A stretch of 64,000 nucleotides of DNA from Sphingorhabdus sp. EL138. Its GTDB lineage: Bacteria; Pseudomonadota; Alphaproteobacteria; Sphingomonadales; Sphingomonadaceae. The first letter of the stretch is position 1, and every line of letters begins with the position of its first letter. Where the stretch lies: NCBI RefSeq assembly GCF_945890115.1, contig NZ_CAMDCK010000008.1, positions 45,140 to 109,139 on the forward strand. The letters run 5' to 3'. Position numbers and translations under genes: made by a program. The notes below the pieces were generated by a model that searched no databases, was not told where the DNA came from, and saw only the letters and a list, made by a program, of their open reading frames with translations. Shown in pieces: positions 28,685-38,548 of the stretch.

Positions 28685-30169
28685 ATGCGTCTTGTCCATT
28701 CGCCAATATTCCTCGGTCTTGTAGTCTTGGCGGCAAGCCCATCTTTTTCCAAGGCGGTGACCGAAGCGGATTTGCGCGGTCATATTGAAATACTTGCAAG
28801 CGACGCATTTGAAGGCCGCAAGCCTGGCACTGCGGGCGAGGCAAAGACGGTCAAATATATCGCCGAAGCATGGGCTAAAGCGGGGCTGAAGCCGGCTGCT
28901 GCGGATGGTGGCTGGTTTGACCCAGTGCCTCTTATTCAACGTGGGCGGGCCGGTTCTACTTATACTTTTACCGCAAAGGGCCGCAAATTGCGGATCGTTT
29001 CGGACGATATCATTCTGATTGGTCAGCAAGCGGCTTATGCGCGCAGCAACTTGCCATTGATATTCACAGGAGCGGGCGTGACATCGGACGGTAAGGTAGC
29101 CGCTGACGTCAAGGGTAAGGCGGCTCTTGTGCTGTCTGCTGCAGACAATGTGCCGGACAATATGAAATCACCCCGGGCGCGGCGCGAAGCGTTGATTGCG
29201 GCGGGTGCCGAGGCCGTGATTTTTGTGGGCGATAGTCAAGGCAATTGGCCGACATTGCGCCGTCAGCTTTTGTCGCGACCCATCGCGCTGGAAAGTCGCG
29301 AAAAGCGCGCGCCATTGGAGGGCGCCATCAGTACCGAGTTCATGGTCGGTTTGGTGACAGCGGCTGGACAGGATTGGGACAAGTTGCGCGCCAACGCCAA
29401 ACAGGCCGATTATGCGGGCGAAGCGCTTGGCATTGACGCAGATCTGGATGTGAAAACAGACCTCTATCGTTTCAACAGTTCAAACGTCATCGGCAAGATT
29501 GCTGGGCGCAAAAAAAACAGCGGTGCGTTGTTGTTCATGGGGCATTGGGACCATCTGGGCATTTGCGCCCCCGAAGGCGCGCCCGACCGTATCTGTAATG
29601 GCGCAGTCGATAATGCCAGCGGCATTGCGGTGATGAACGAAGTTGCCGAAGCTTTGGCAAAGAAGAAGCATGACCGCGATATCTATTTTCTGGCGACCAC
29701 AGCAGAGGAAAGCGGTTTGCTGGGCGCTTATGCCTTTGCGGATAAGCCTGTGCTGCCTTTGGACCAGATCATATTGTCGTTAAATGTCGACACCATCGCA
29801 ATTGCACCGCGCGGGTCGAAGGTGGCGATTATTGGTCGGGGAACAACACCGCTCGATGCCGAGGTTGAAGCCGTGGCAAAGAAGACGGGCCGTGCGATTG
29901 ACAGCACAAAAGATGCGAATGCCTTCCTTCAACGGCAGGACGGATGGGCGCTGACGCAAAAGGGTGTTCCTGCGTTGATGGTGGGCGGTTCATTTGCCGA
30001 TCTAAACCTTTTGCAGAAGTTTTTGGGTAGTGACTATCATGGCCCAAATGACCAGTTGACCGATAGGACGGAATTGGGCGGTGCAGCCGAAGATACCGAC
30101 CTGCACATTGCGCTTGGCCGCCACTTTGCCGACACGCGAAAATATAAATCGAAGAAGGCTGGCGAATAA
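28685..30169 (+). CDS. M28 family zinc peptidase, secreted
   Basis: This is a probable periplasmic or lipid-exposed aminopeptidase. ATG at 28685 (494 residues) follows GGAG and gives the signal peptide LVHSPIFLGLVVLAASPSFS. A PA-type domain (residues ~110-230) is inserted before the catalytic part. The zinc site motifs are MGHWDHLG, GAVDNASGIAVM, TTAEESGLLGAYAF, LNVDTIA and SDYHGPND, all with plausible His/Asp/Glu ligands. Substrates are unknown. It is followed by guaB. Confidence 0.87.
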   Translation: MRLVHSPIFLGLVVLAASPSFSKAVTEADLRGHIEILASDAFEGRKPGTAGEAKTVKYIAEAWAKAGLKPAAADGGWFDPVPLIQRGRAGSTYTFTAKGRKLRIVSDDIILIGQQAAYARSNLPLIFTGAGVTSDGKVAADVKGKAALVLSAADNVPDNMKSPRARREALIAAGAEAVIFVGDSQGNWPTLRRQLLSRPIALESREKRAPLEGAISTEFMVGLVTAAGQDWDKLRANAKQADYAGEALGIDADLDVKTDLYRFNSSNVIGKIAGRKKNSGALLFMGHWDHLGICAPEGAPDRICNGAVDNASGIAVMNEVAEALAKKKHDRDIYFLATTAEESGLLGAYAFADKPVLPLDQIILSLNVDTIAIAPRGSKVAIIGRGTTPLDAEVEAVAKKTGRAIDSTKDANAFLQRQDGWALTQKGVPALMVGGSFADLNLLQKFLGSDYHGPNDQLTDRTELGGAAEDTDLHIALGRHFADTRKYKSKKAGE

Positions 30170-30211
30170 AAGGGTTACTGTTTACATGGGCCGCCACGAA
30201 TCAAAGCTTAA

Positions 30212-31684
<1,473 letters not shown>

Positions 31685-31687
31685 GAT

Positions 31688-32869
31688 ATGAGGCCCGCTG
31701 CGCGCCTACAATCGGCGATTGAGCTGGTGGACCAAATCATCCTTGCGGCCCGCGATGGCGGTGCCTCTGCAGACCAGATTGCCAAACGCTTTTTTGCCGA
31801 GCGGCGCTATGCGGGGTCAAAGGACCGCCGCGCTGTGCGTGATTTGGCATGGGGTGTTATCCGGCGCTTTGGCAAGCGCCCTGCGACCGCGCGCTCGGCC
31901 TTCGCCGCAATGGCGGATGTGGATCCGGAAATTGCCGATTTGTTCGATGGCAGCGATTATGGCCCGGCAGTTATTGACCCGGCGGAGGCGCGATCAACGG
32001 GCGGCGCTTTGCCCAAATGGATAAAGCCTTTATTCTCCGCAGTTGTCGATGAAGCGGAGCAAGCATCCTTGCTGGACCGCGCGCCGATGGACCTGCGCGT
32101 TAATGCGTTAAAGGCCCGCCGCGCGGAAGTTGCAGCTTTGTTACCGGAAGCGGAGATATTGCCAGCACTCGACTTTGCGCTGCGCTTACCCGGCGGCACC
32201 GCGATCGACAGCCATCCCGCGGTCGAAAATGGACAGGTCGAAATTCAGGATTTGGGCAGTCAACTCATTGTCGAGGCGTGTCAGGCCAAGGGGCTTGGCA
32301 CGGTGCTTGACCTTTGCGCTGGTGCAGGCGGCAAGACGCTTGCCTTGGCCGCGGCGATGCGCAACGCGGGGCGTCTGATTGCCACTGACACCAACCGCAA
32401 TCGTCTGGACCAGCTAAAACCGCGTGCCGCACGGGCAGGGGCGACGAATGTCGAAACACGGTTGCTGAACCCAAATAAAGAGAAGGATATGTTGTCCGAC
32501 CTTAAGGGCGGCTGCGACCTTGTGCTGATCGACGCGCCTTGTTCTGGTAGTGGCACTTGGCGGCGGAATCCCGAAACGCGCTGGCGTTTGGATGCTGCAC
32601 GGTTGAAGCGTGTGGTCGATGAACAGGCCAAGCTGATGGACATTGGGTCGGAAATGGTCGCGCGCGGCGGGCATTTGGTATATGCTGTATGTTCGCTCAT
32701 CGAAAATGAGGGCAAGGGACAAGTGGCAGCGTTTTTGAAATCGCATAATGGCTGGCGGGCGGTGGAAACTGGCGTTTCCATGGGCCGTGCCGATGGCGAT
32801 GGTGTGCTGCTGACGCCTTTACATGACACTAGTGACGGATTTTTCTTCGCGAGGCTTCAAAAGCTGTGA
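31688..32869 (+). CDS. RsmB-like RNA (cytosine-5) methyltransferase
   Basis: This SAM-dependent enzyme probably methylates C5 of a cytosine in 16S rRNA. The 393-residue protein has the SAM motif VLDLCAGAGGKTLALA, motif IV with IDAPCSGSGTWRRNPE, and motif VI with the catalytic Cys in VYAVCSLIENEG. An N-terminal NusB-like helical region precedes it. It overlaps the next gene only if an unlikely GTG start is used. It is in the guaB transcription unit. Confidence 0.88.
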   Translation: MRPAARLQSAIELVDQIILAARDGGASADQIAKRFFAERRYAGSKDRRAVRDLAWGVIRRFGKRPATARSAFAAMADVDPEIADLFDGSDYGPAVIDPAEARSTGGALPKWIKPLFSAVVDEAEQASLLDRAPMDLRVNALKARRAEVAALLPEAEILPALDFALRLPGGTAIDSHPAVENGQVEIQDLGSQLIVEACQAKGLGTVLDLCAGAGGKTLALAAAMRNAGRLIATDTNRNRLDQLKPRAARAGATNVETRLLNPNKEKDMLSDLKGGCDLVLIDAPCSGSGTWRRNPETRWRLDAARLKRVVDEQAKLMDIGSEMVARGGHLVYAVCSLIENEGKGQVAAFLKSHNGWRAVETGVSMGRADGDGVLLTPLHDTSDGFFFARLQKL

Positions 32870-32904
32870 TAGCGAAGCGCACCGAAAATTTTTGGATAAA
32901 TTGT

Positions 32905-33432
32905 ATGCGTTTTTCACCCGCGGCTATTGCCCTGTCACTCACGCTCGCTGTTATGTCGAGCGCCAGCATTAGCGGACGGGCGGATAAAGATATTGATTCG
33001 CGTTCAATCGCTCTGGTGAAAACTGGCGACGAAGAAGCCAGCGCTGGCCGAGTCGATAGTGCCATCGGCTGGTATGAAAGCGCGCTTGCCGTCGATCCGC
33101 GCAACCGCGCCGCTTATGTCGCCATGGCACGCGCCGTAAAGGCCCAAGGGTTGACCGGTAAGGCTATTGGTTTTTATAAAGAAGCGCTTGAGATCAATCC
33201 CAACGACCAGGTCGCTTTGTCGGAGCAGGCTGATGCCTTTATTGCAAAAGGCGCGCTGGAACAGGCACGCAAGAATATGGCCCGTCTGACCAATGTGTGC
33301 CGCACCGATTGCGCCTCCGTAGACAGGCTTTCGCTCGCCATCGACGCGGCGTCACGCAAAGAACAAGCGCAGGCAAGTGCGGTTGACCTGAAAGCGAAAT
33401 TGGGCGCAGTGCCCGAGCCAAAGGCGAATTAA
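32905..33432 (+). CDS. Secreted TPR-repeat protein
   Basis: ATG at 32905 gives a 175-residue protein with signal peptide MRFSPAAIALSLTLAVMSSA. Two TPR-like helix pairs follow (ESALAVDPRNRAAYVAMARA, then KEALEINPNDQVALSEQADA). Two Cys in NVCRTDCAS could form a disulfide. A GTG at 32866 is in frame, overlapping the methyltransferase stop, but would put extra charged residues before the signal. Its binding partner is unknown. It is the last gene of the guaB unit and is convergent with rppH. Confidence 0.8.
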   Translation: MRFSPAAIALSLTLAVMSSASISGRADKDIDSRSIALVKTGDEEASAGRVDSAIGWYESALAVDPRNRAAYVAMARAVKAQGLTGKAIGFYKEALEINPNDQVALSEQADAFIAKGALEQARKNMARLTNVCRTDCASVDRLSLAIDAASRKEQAQASAVDLKAKLGAVPEPKAN

Positions 33433-33450
33433 TTGACTAAGGTCCTGACC

Positions 33451-33936
33451 CTAAATCAGGTCGGAAAATTCAGCGAGAATATTTTCGTACAACCGCTTTT
33501 TAAACGGCACGATAAGTTGCGGCAAACGGGGAGCATCCACCCATTGCCAACTACTAAACTCCTGATGCTCGGTTTCAATGTTGATATCGCCGTCTGTACC
33601 CTTGAACCGCATGAGAAACCACATTTGCCGCTGACCGCGATATTTGCCCTTCCAAATCCGCCCAATCATATCTTCGGGTAGGTCGTAGAAATGCTCATCC
33701 TTGCTGCGGGCAAGTATATCCACCAAATCAGCGCGCACGCCAGTCTCTTCGAATAATTCCCGCAATGCGGCGGCTTCGGCGTCTTCGCCGTCGTCAATAC
33801 CGCCCTGCGGCATTTGCCATGCGTCGGTGCCTTCGGGCTCGTCCATGCGTTGCCCCACGAATATCTTACCTTGCATATTCGCAAGCATGATGCCCGCGCA
33901 AGGGCGGTAGGGAAGATCATCAAATATAGCGGTCAT
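33451..33936 (-). CDS. rppH: RNA pyrophosphohydrolase
   Basis: RppH removes pyrophosphate from mRNA 5' ends and so starts decay. The 161-residue protein has the complete Nudix box GGIDDGEDAEAAALRELFEE followed by TGV, with the family N-terminus YRPCAGIMLANMQGKIFVGQ and the pattern WQMPQGG. The start ATG overlaps the stop of the esterase gene by four bases (ATGA). Confidence 0.92.
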   Translation of the reverse strand: MTAIFDDLPYRPCAGIMLANMQGKIFVGQRMDEPEGTDAWQMPQGGIDDGEDAEAAALRELFEETGVRADLVDILARSKDEHFYDLPEDMIGRIWKGKYRGQRQMWFLMRFKGTDGDINIETEHQEFSSWQWVDAPRLPQLIVPFKKRLYENILAEFSDLI

Positions 33937-34892
33937 GCCGCGAGCGTTACTTCAGCGAGCATGATTTTCAAAGCCTTGATATAGCCGTCAACATCATTTT
34001 GAACCGAAGGAATGGCTTGGCGAATGTTGATATGGCCGTGGATATTGCCATCGGCGCTGATATGTTGAACGCGCACACCCGCTTGTTTCAGCTTTTCGAC
34101 ATAAGCGAGGCCCTGATCCCGCAAGGGGTCAAGGCTGGCTGTGGTCACCAGGCTGGGCGGCATACCTTCTTGGGAGAAGTTTAGCGGTTCGGAGCGATAG
34201 TCACCCGGCACCGCTGCATGGCCTTGGCCGAAATAGGTCATGGCTTCTTCAGTCAGCAAATAGCCATTAGAAAATTCGCGCATGCTTGGCCAGTCGGGGT
34301 CAAGCGTGACGACAGGGTAAATGGGAAACTGCACCAGCACCGGAACAGCAGCAGGTTTATCGCGCAGGGCCATAGTGGTCACAATGGTCAGGTTGCCACC
34401 CGCGCTATCGCCTGATGTGATGAGGCCAGTTACCGTTAGGCCCAATTCTGCGGGACTGGATGCTATCCACCGGGTCGCCGCTTCGCAGTCTTCTGCAGGG
34501 GCGGGAAAGGGATATTCTGGCGATAGACGATAATCGATGGAGATGACGGGTAGGTCAAGCAAGCGCGCGACTTCGGCGCAATAAGGCGCATAGGTATATA
34601 GGCTGCCGATCACAAAGCCGCCGCCATGGTAAAACACCATGACAGGGCCAGGGCCACGGTCGGGGCGGCTGTCATAAACTTGGGCCGGGATCGTTCCTGC
34701 GGGACCGGGAATATTTATATCGCGCATGACGGCAAGTTCACCCACGGGCGCATCGGCGACATCGCGCATCGCAGATGTAATCGCGCGGGCTTCATCCGCA
34801 GGAACCTCCCAAAATTTAGGACCGGGAACCGCATTCAAAAACTGCAGGAACAAGGCCACATCTGGGCGGACAAAGGGCGTGGTTTCAGGCAT
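33933..34892 (-). CDS. Alpha/beta hydrolase, HSL-type esterase
   Basis: This 319-residue protein belongs to the hormone-sensitive-lipase-like esterases. The oxyanion motif HGGGFVIGS and the nucleophile elbow GDSAGGNL are intact. A probable acid lies in DPLRDQG and the His in GNIHGHINI. Natural substrates are unknown; relatives hydrolyse short acyl esters. It overlaps rppH by four bases, probably as one transcript. Confidence 0.9.
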   Translation of the reverse strand: MPETTPFVRPDVALFLQFLNAVPGPKFWEVPADEARAITSAMRDVADAPVGELAVMRDINIPGPAGTIPAQVYDSRPDRGPGPVMVFYHGGGFVIGSLYTYAPYCAEVARLLDLPVISIDYRLSPEYPFPAPAEDCEAATRWIASSPAELGLTVTGLITSGDSAGGNLTIVTTMALRDKPAAVPVLVQFPIYPVVTLDPDWPSMREFSNGYLLTEEAMTYFGQGHAAVPGDYRSEPLNFSQEGMPPSLVTTASLDPLRDQGLAYVEKLKQAGVRVQHISADGNIHGHINIRQAIPSVQNDVDGYIKALKIMLAEVTLAA

Positions 34893-35338
34893 TTATATCT
34901 CCATGTTCAAAGCCTAATAGGTCGGCTGGCGAAGCAGGTCCAGCATATTGGGTCGTGCGGCGATTTGGTGCGCACGAATACACGCAGAATACAAGAAGTG
35001 GCACACGCCTGAGCGGCGCGTAAACTTGATATGGCCGTTTACCGTGCGTCATCCAAGCATTCGCTGAAATGACGAGCTAGGGCAATTTGCTCAAACTTGT
35101 TTATTTTGCTTCTCCGCGTCCTCTGCGCCTCTGCGTGAGTCCATTTTTTGCACGCAGAGGCGCAGAGGACGCGGAGGTCAAAAAAACAACAACATAAACC
35201 GTTCATGTCGAATGGATCGATGCGACGGGGTATTTGAGGATATCGCTTTCCCACACCACCACCACTTAGCGTGCACAAAATCAGCATAGCGATAACGCCG
35301 TATTGCCATTCCGACACCATTCCGCCAGCAGCGGGGTT
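34893..35338. other. 446-base intergenic region
   Basis: I find no convincing gene here. It lies between divergent transcription units (esterase, minus; YdjM-like, plus). The main feature is the 26-bp inverted repeat at 35112-35176. The antisense frame that spans it is judged spurious, although its first part (MVSEWQYGVIAMLILCTLSG, near 35326 downward) is hydrophobic and could be checked. Confidence 0.5.
35112..35176. repeat. 26-bp perfect inverted repeat (long hairpin)
   Basis: The arms 35112-35137 and 35151-35176 are exact reverse complements over 26 bases, separated by a 13-base loop. The arm starts CTCCGCGTCC and ends CCTCTGCGTG. As RNA this would be a very stable hairpin. The core word resembles repeats seen in many unrelated bacterial genomes, whose false translations contain HAEAQRTRR. 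There is no T-run beside it, so it is not a simple terminator. Confidence 0.85.
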
Positions 35339-36298
35339 ATGGATAATCTCACACATAGCCTTGTAGGCGCGCTCATTGGGCAAATGGGGTTCAAGCGGAA
35401 AACCGGGCTTGCGATGCCGACGCTTATCATCGCGGCGAACATCCCAGATATTGACGCCGTGGCGACCTTGCTTGGCGGGCAACAGCATCTCGCGCTGCGC
35501 CGGGGGTTGACGCATGGGCCAATTGCGATGCTGGTCTTGCCATTGTTGCTGTGGGGAATCATGCTCTGGTTTGACAAGTGGCAGAAAAAACGCGGCAAGC
35601 GGCCGGAAAAGCGATTAGCGTTGGATAAGGGCTGGCTGCTGGCGCTCGCCTATATCGGTTGCCTCAGCCACCCCTTGTTCGACTGGTTCAACAGCTATGG
35701 CATCCGCTTGCTGGAGCCATTTTCCAGCCAGTGGTTCTATGGCGATACTTTGTTCATTATCGATATCTGGCTTTGGGCCGCGCTGATTGCGGGTGTCGGG
35801 ATGTCGCAACGTCGTGAACGTCTTGGCGCAAACTGGCGCGCGCCGGCGTTGGTGAGCTTCACGGCTATCTGCGCGTATATTCTGGCCAATGGCCTGATAA
35901 GCGGTCGCGCGGAACAATTGACCAGAAAGGCCGTGCAGCAAAAACATGATCTTGTGCCCACCCTCATCGTTGCAAACCCGGTACCCGTCCAATTTTGGAA
36001 GCGTGAGATGCTATGGCGTGACGACAGATATTATGGGCAGGGCAGTTACATAGCGTTCGATGATATCCGCATCGACGACACTGCGCGCCCGCATTATATG
36101 GGCGTGGAAGATAAAAAGGCGTTTGCGGCGAATGTTACCGCGCAATCGCCATTTTTATTCTGGGCACGCATGCCCGTGGCGCAGATTATCGATGAAAGCG
36201 ACAAGAAGGGTTTGAAAGTCTTCGACCAACGCTTTGTCGATCCGATGGTTGGCGACCGATTTTCCGTGACCTTTCCGATCGGAGAAGAGCGTAAATGA
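35339..36298 (+). CDS. YdjM/DUF457-type membrane-bound metal-dependent hydrolase
   Basis: ATG at 35339 (319 residues) gives the family start MDNLTHSLVGALIGQMGFKR. Conserved polar residues lie in NIPDIDAV, RRGLTHGP and CLSHPLFDWFNSYG, which are likely metal ligands. About five membrane helices are seen, with a soluble C-terminal part. The activity of this family is not established; an E. coli member is LexA-regulated, but I see no LexA box here. It overlaps the photolyase gene by four bases. Confidence 0.82.
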   Translation: MDNLTHSLVGALIGQMGFKRKTGLAMPTLIIAANIPDIDAVATLLGGQQHLALRRGLTHGPIAMLVLPLLLWGIMLWFDKWQKKRGKRPEKRLALDKGWLLALAYIGCLSHPLFDWFNSYGIRLLEPFSSQWFYGDTLFIIDIWLWAALIAGVGMSQRRERLGANWRAPALVSFTAICAYILANGLISGRAEQLTRKAVQQKHDLVPTLIVANPVPVQFWKREMLWRDDRYYGQGSYIAFDDIRIDDTARPHYMGVEDKKAFAANVTAQSPFLFWARMPVAQIIDESDKKGLKVFDQRFVDPMVGDRFSVTFPIGEERK

Positions 36299-37692
36299 CC
36301 GCCCCAGTCATTCTCTGGTTCCGTCGCGACCTGCGGCTGGCCGATCAGCCAGCATTGGCGGCTGCGGTTGCCAGCGGCGCGCCAGTCATTCCGCTCTACA
36401 TTCTCGACGACGACACGCCAAAGCATCGCAAGATGGGCGCGGCTTCGCGTTGGTGGTTGCACCATAGCCTGATGGCGCTGGATGCAGATTTACGGGCGCT
36501 TGGTTCAAGGCTCATCCTGCGGGCGGGCAAATCCGACGAGATTTTGGGCGCATTGGCCGAAGAGACCAAGGCTGCGGCGATTCATTGCATCCGCCATTAT
36601 GAACCCTGGTGGCGTAATGCCGAGAAGGCTGTTGCGCACGGATTGCATGAAAGCTGTTCTCTCATCTGCTATGATGGTAATTATTTGCTGCCCGCAGGGG
36701 CCGTGACGACGGGTAGCGGCGGGCAGTATAAAATCTACACGCCGTTCATGCGCGCTTTGTGGAAGCATATGCCGCCGCCAGCGCCATTGGCACCGCCCAC
36801 GCAACTCGCTGCGCCGCAAGAATGGCCAGTGAGCGAGGATATCGGTGCATGGAATTTGCTACCGACAAAGCCCGATTGGTCAAGCAACATGGTAAGCATG
36901 TGGACGCCCGGTGCGGCGGGGGCCGAAAAGCGGCTGGAGGATTTTGTCGACAAGGCAAAATTCTATGATGAGAAACGCAACCTGCCGTCGGTCGAGGGCT
37001 CCTCCTTTCTGTCCGCGCATTTGCACTTTGGCGAGATTTCGCCTGCGGCTTGCTGGCATGCAACCATGCAGGCGGGCGGTTCGGTCGATGTGTTCCTCAA
37101 AGAACTGGTCTGGCGGGATTATGCGCAGAATGTCATTGTCCAGATGCCGGAATATGGAACCAAGAACGCGCGCGATGCATTCGACAAGCTGCCTTGGCGC
37201 GATCTATCCGATCCAGCGGTGAATGCGGACTTTGTCGCGTGGACCAAGGGGCGGACGGGCTATCCCATCGTCGATGCCGGAATGCGGCAATTATGGGCAA
37301 CAGGTTGGATGCACAACCGCGTGCGCATGATTGCGGCATCGTTTCTGGTCAAACATCTGCTGATTGACTGGCGCGAAGGCGAAAAGTGGTTTTGGGATAC
37401 TTTGGTCGATGCCGATTATGGTAGCAATAGCGTCAATTGGCAGTGGACCGCTGGCACCGGTGTCGACAGCAACATGTTTGTGCGCATCATGGCACCATTG
37501 TCGCAATCGGAGAAATTCGATGCCGCACGCTATATTCGTGAATGGGTGCCTGAATTGGCGGAGCTGCGCGAGCCTTATATCCACGACCCCGATGAATATG
37601 GCGCGCGCCCGAAAAATTACCCACGCAAGATTATCGGGCATAAAGCGGGGCGGGAACGGGTGTTGGCAGCATTTACTGCAACGAAAAATTAA
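36295..37692 (+). CDS. phr: Deoxyribodipyrimidine photo-lyase
   Basis: This FAD enzyme repairs cyclobutane pyrimidine dimers with blue light. The 465-residue protein has an N-terminal antenna domain (VILWFRRDLRLADQPAL) and the C-terminal FAD/DNA domain. That domain contains GRTGYPIVDAGMRQLWATGW, MHNRVRMI and NWQWTAGTGVDSN, with the active-site Trp and Asn positions present. The length is standard for class I CPD photolyases. It overlaps the YdjM-like gene (ATGA), which suggests co-expression. Confidence 0.94.
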   Translation: MTAPVILWFRRDLRLADQPALAAAVASGAPVIPLYILDDDTPKHRKMGAASRWWLHHSLMALDADLRALGSRLILRAGKSDEILGALAEETKAAAIHCIRHYEPWWRNAEKAVAHGLHESCSLICYDGNYLLPAGAVTTGSGGQYKIYTPFMRALWKHMPPPAPLAPPTQLAAPQEWPVSEDIGAWNLLPTKPDWSSNMVSMWTPGAAGAEKRLEDFVDKAKFYDEKRNLPSVEGSSFLSAHLHFGEISPAACWHATMQAGGSVDVFLKELVWRDYAQNVIVQMPEYGTKNARDAFDKLPWRDLSDPAVNADFVAWTKGRTGYPIVDAGMRQLWATGWMHNRVRMIAASFLVKHLLIDWREGEKWFWDTLVDADYGSNSVNWQWTAGTGVDSNMFVRIMAPLSQSEKFDAARYIREWVPELAELREPYIHDPDEYGARPKNYPRKIIGHKAGRERVLAAFTATKN

Positions 37693-37708
37693 TCGAGCCA
37701 AATCCCTT

Positions 37709-37816
37709 GTCATTCCCGCGAAAGCGGGAATCCATGACGGAAGCTGTTCGCGAAAACCGCACCCTTGGTCTAAACTGGGTCCTCAGCCTATGGATTCCCG
37801 CTTTCGCGGGAATGAC
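37709..37816. repeat. Hairpin-ended inverted-repeat element, 108 bp
   Basis: The two ends are exact inverted repeats of 27 bases (37709-37735 and 37790-37816), each beginning GTCATTCCCGC at its outer edge. Each end folds on its own into a 7-bp stem with a GAAA tetraloop. The element lies between the phr stop and the convergent SDR stop. It contains no ORF and has the form of a REP/MITE-like element. Its end is the same as that of the 51827-51914 element apart from paired changes. Confidence 0.85.
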
Positions 37817-37835
37817 AAATTTTGATTTGGTAAAG

Positions 37836-38546
37836 CTAACCCGCGACCACCAACCTGTGCCCGGTCGTGAACTCGCTCGTCAGCAACGTGCAAATCGCAT
37901 CCGCCACAACCGAGGGTTCTTTGACCGTTGATGGGTCTTCGCCCGGATAGGCCGAAGCGCGCATTTTGGTGCGTGTGCGGCCTGGGTCGACGATGGCTGT
38001 ACGGACTTGCGACAGGTTCTTGACCTCATCGCCATAGCATTCGACCAGATTTTCCAAAGCCGCTTTTGATGCCCCATAGGCGCCCCAAAACGCCCGCGGG
38101 CTTGCGCCAACGGAGGAGGTTAGCGCCACTAACCGGCCTGCTTCGCTTTTGCGTAATAAGGCATCAAATGACGCGATCATCACTTGCTGTGCCATGACGT
38201 TCAATGTGAATAATCGCGCAAATTCCGCGCCATCAATCGCGGGCACCGGGGTTAAGGTCCCAAGCATTGCCGCGTTCAAGACAAGGATATCGAGCTTGCC
38301 CCAGCGTTCGGTGACGGCCGCAGCAAGACGGGCAATGCTGTCACCATCTGTCAAGTCTAAGGGCGCTATTGTGGCACTGCCGCCGGCGTTAAAAATTGCG
38401 TCTTCGACAGCCTCAAGGTCTTTTGCCGTCCGCGCGGTCAAAATTACATGTGCGCCATGCGCCGCCAGCGCCGTCGCCGTCGCCGCGCCAATCCCGCGAC
38501 TTGCACCGGTTACCAGCACAATCTTGCCTGCAAATGCGTTCGTCAT
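37836..38546 (-). CDS. SDR-family oxidoreductase
   Basis: This 236-residue short-chain dehydrogenase has the NAD(P) motif VTGASRGIGAATA near the N-terminus, the NAG-like LVLNAAM, and the catalytic Ser/Tyr/Lys in TSSVGASPRAFWGAYGASK. Substrate unknown. It begins 2 bases after the purF stop, and so is probably on the purF transcript. Its 3' end is next to the hairpin-ended element. Confidence 0.9.
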   Translation of the reverse strand: MTNAFAGKIVLVTGASRGIGAATATALAAHGAHVILTARTAKDLEAVEDAIFNAGGSATIAPLDLTDGDSIARLAAAVTERWGKLDILVLNAAMLGTLTPVPAIDGAEFARLFTLNVMAQQVMIASFDALLRKSEAGRLVALTSSVGASPRAFWGAYGASKAALENLVECYGDEVKNLSQVRTAIVDPGRTRTKMRASAYPGEDPSTVKEPSVVADAICTLLTSEFTTGHRLVVAG

Positions 38547-38548
38547 GG

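Noticed and set aside
35039..35515. 158-residue antisense ORF that reads through the 26-bp inverted repeat (contains THAEAQRTRRS)
   Set aside because: The HAEAQRTRR peptide is the usual false translation of this repeat type, codon use is unlike the neighbours, and it overlaps the YdjM-like gene on the other strand.
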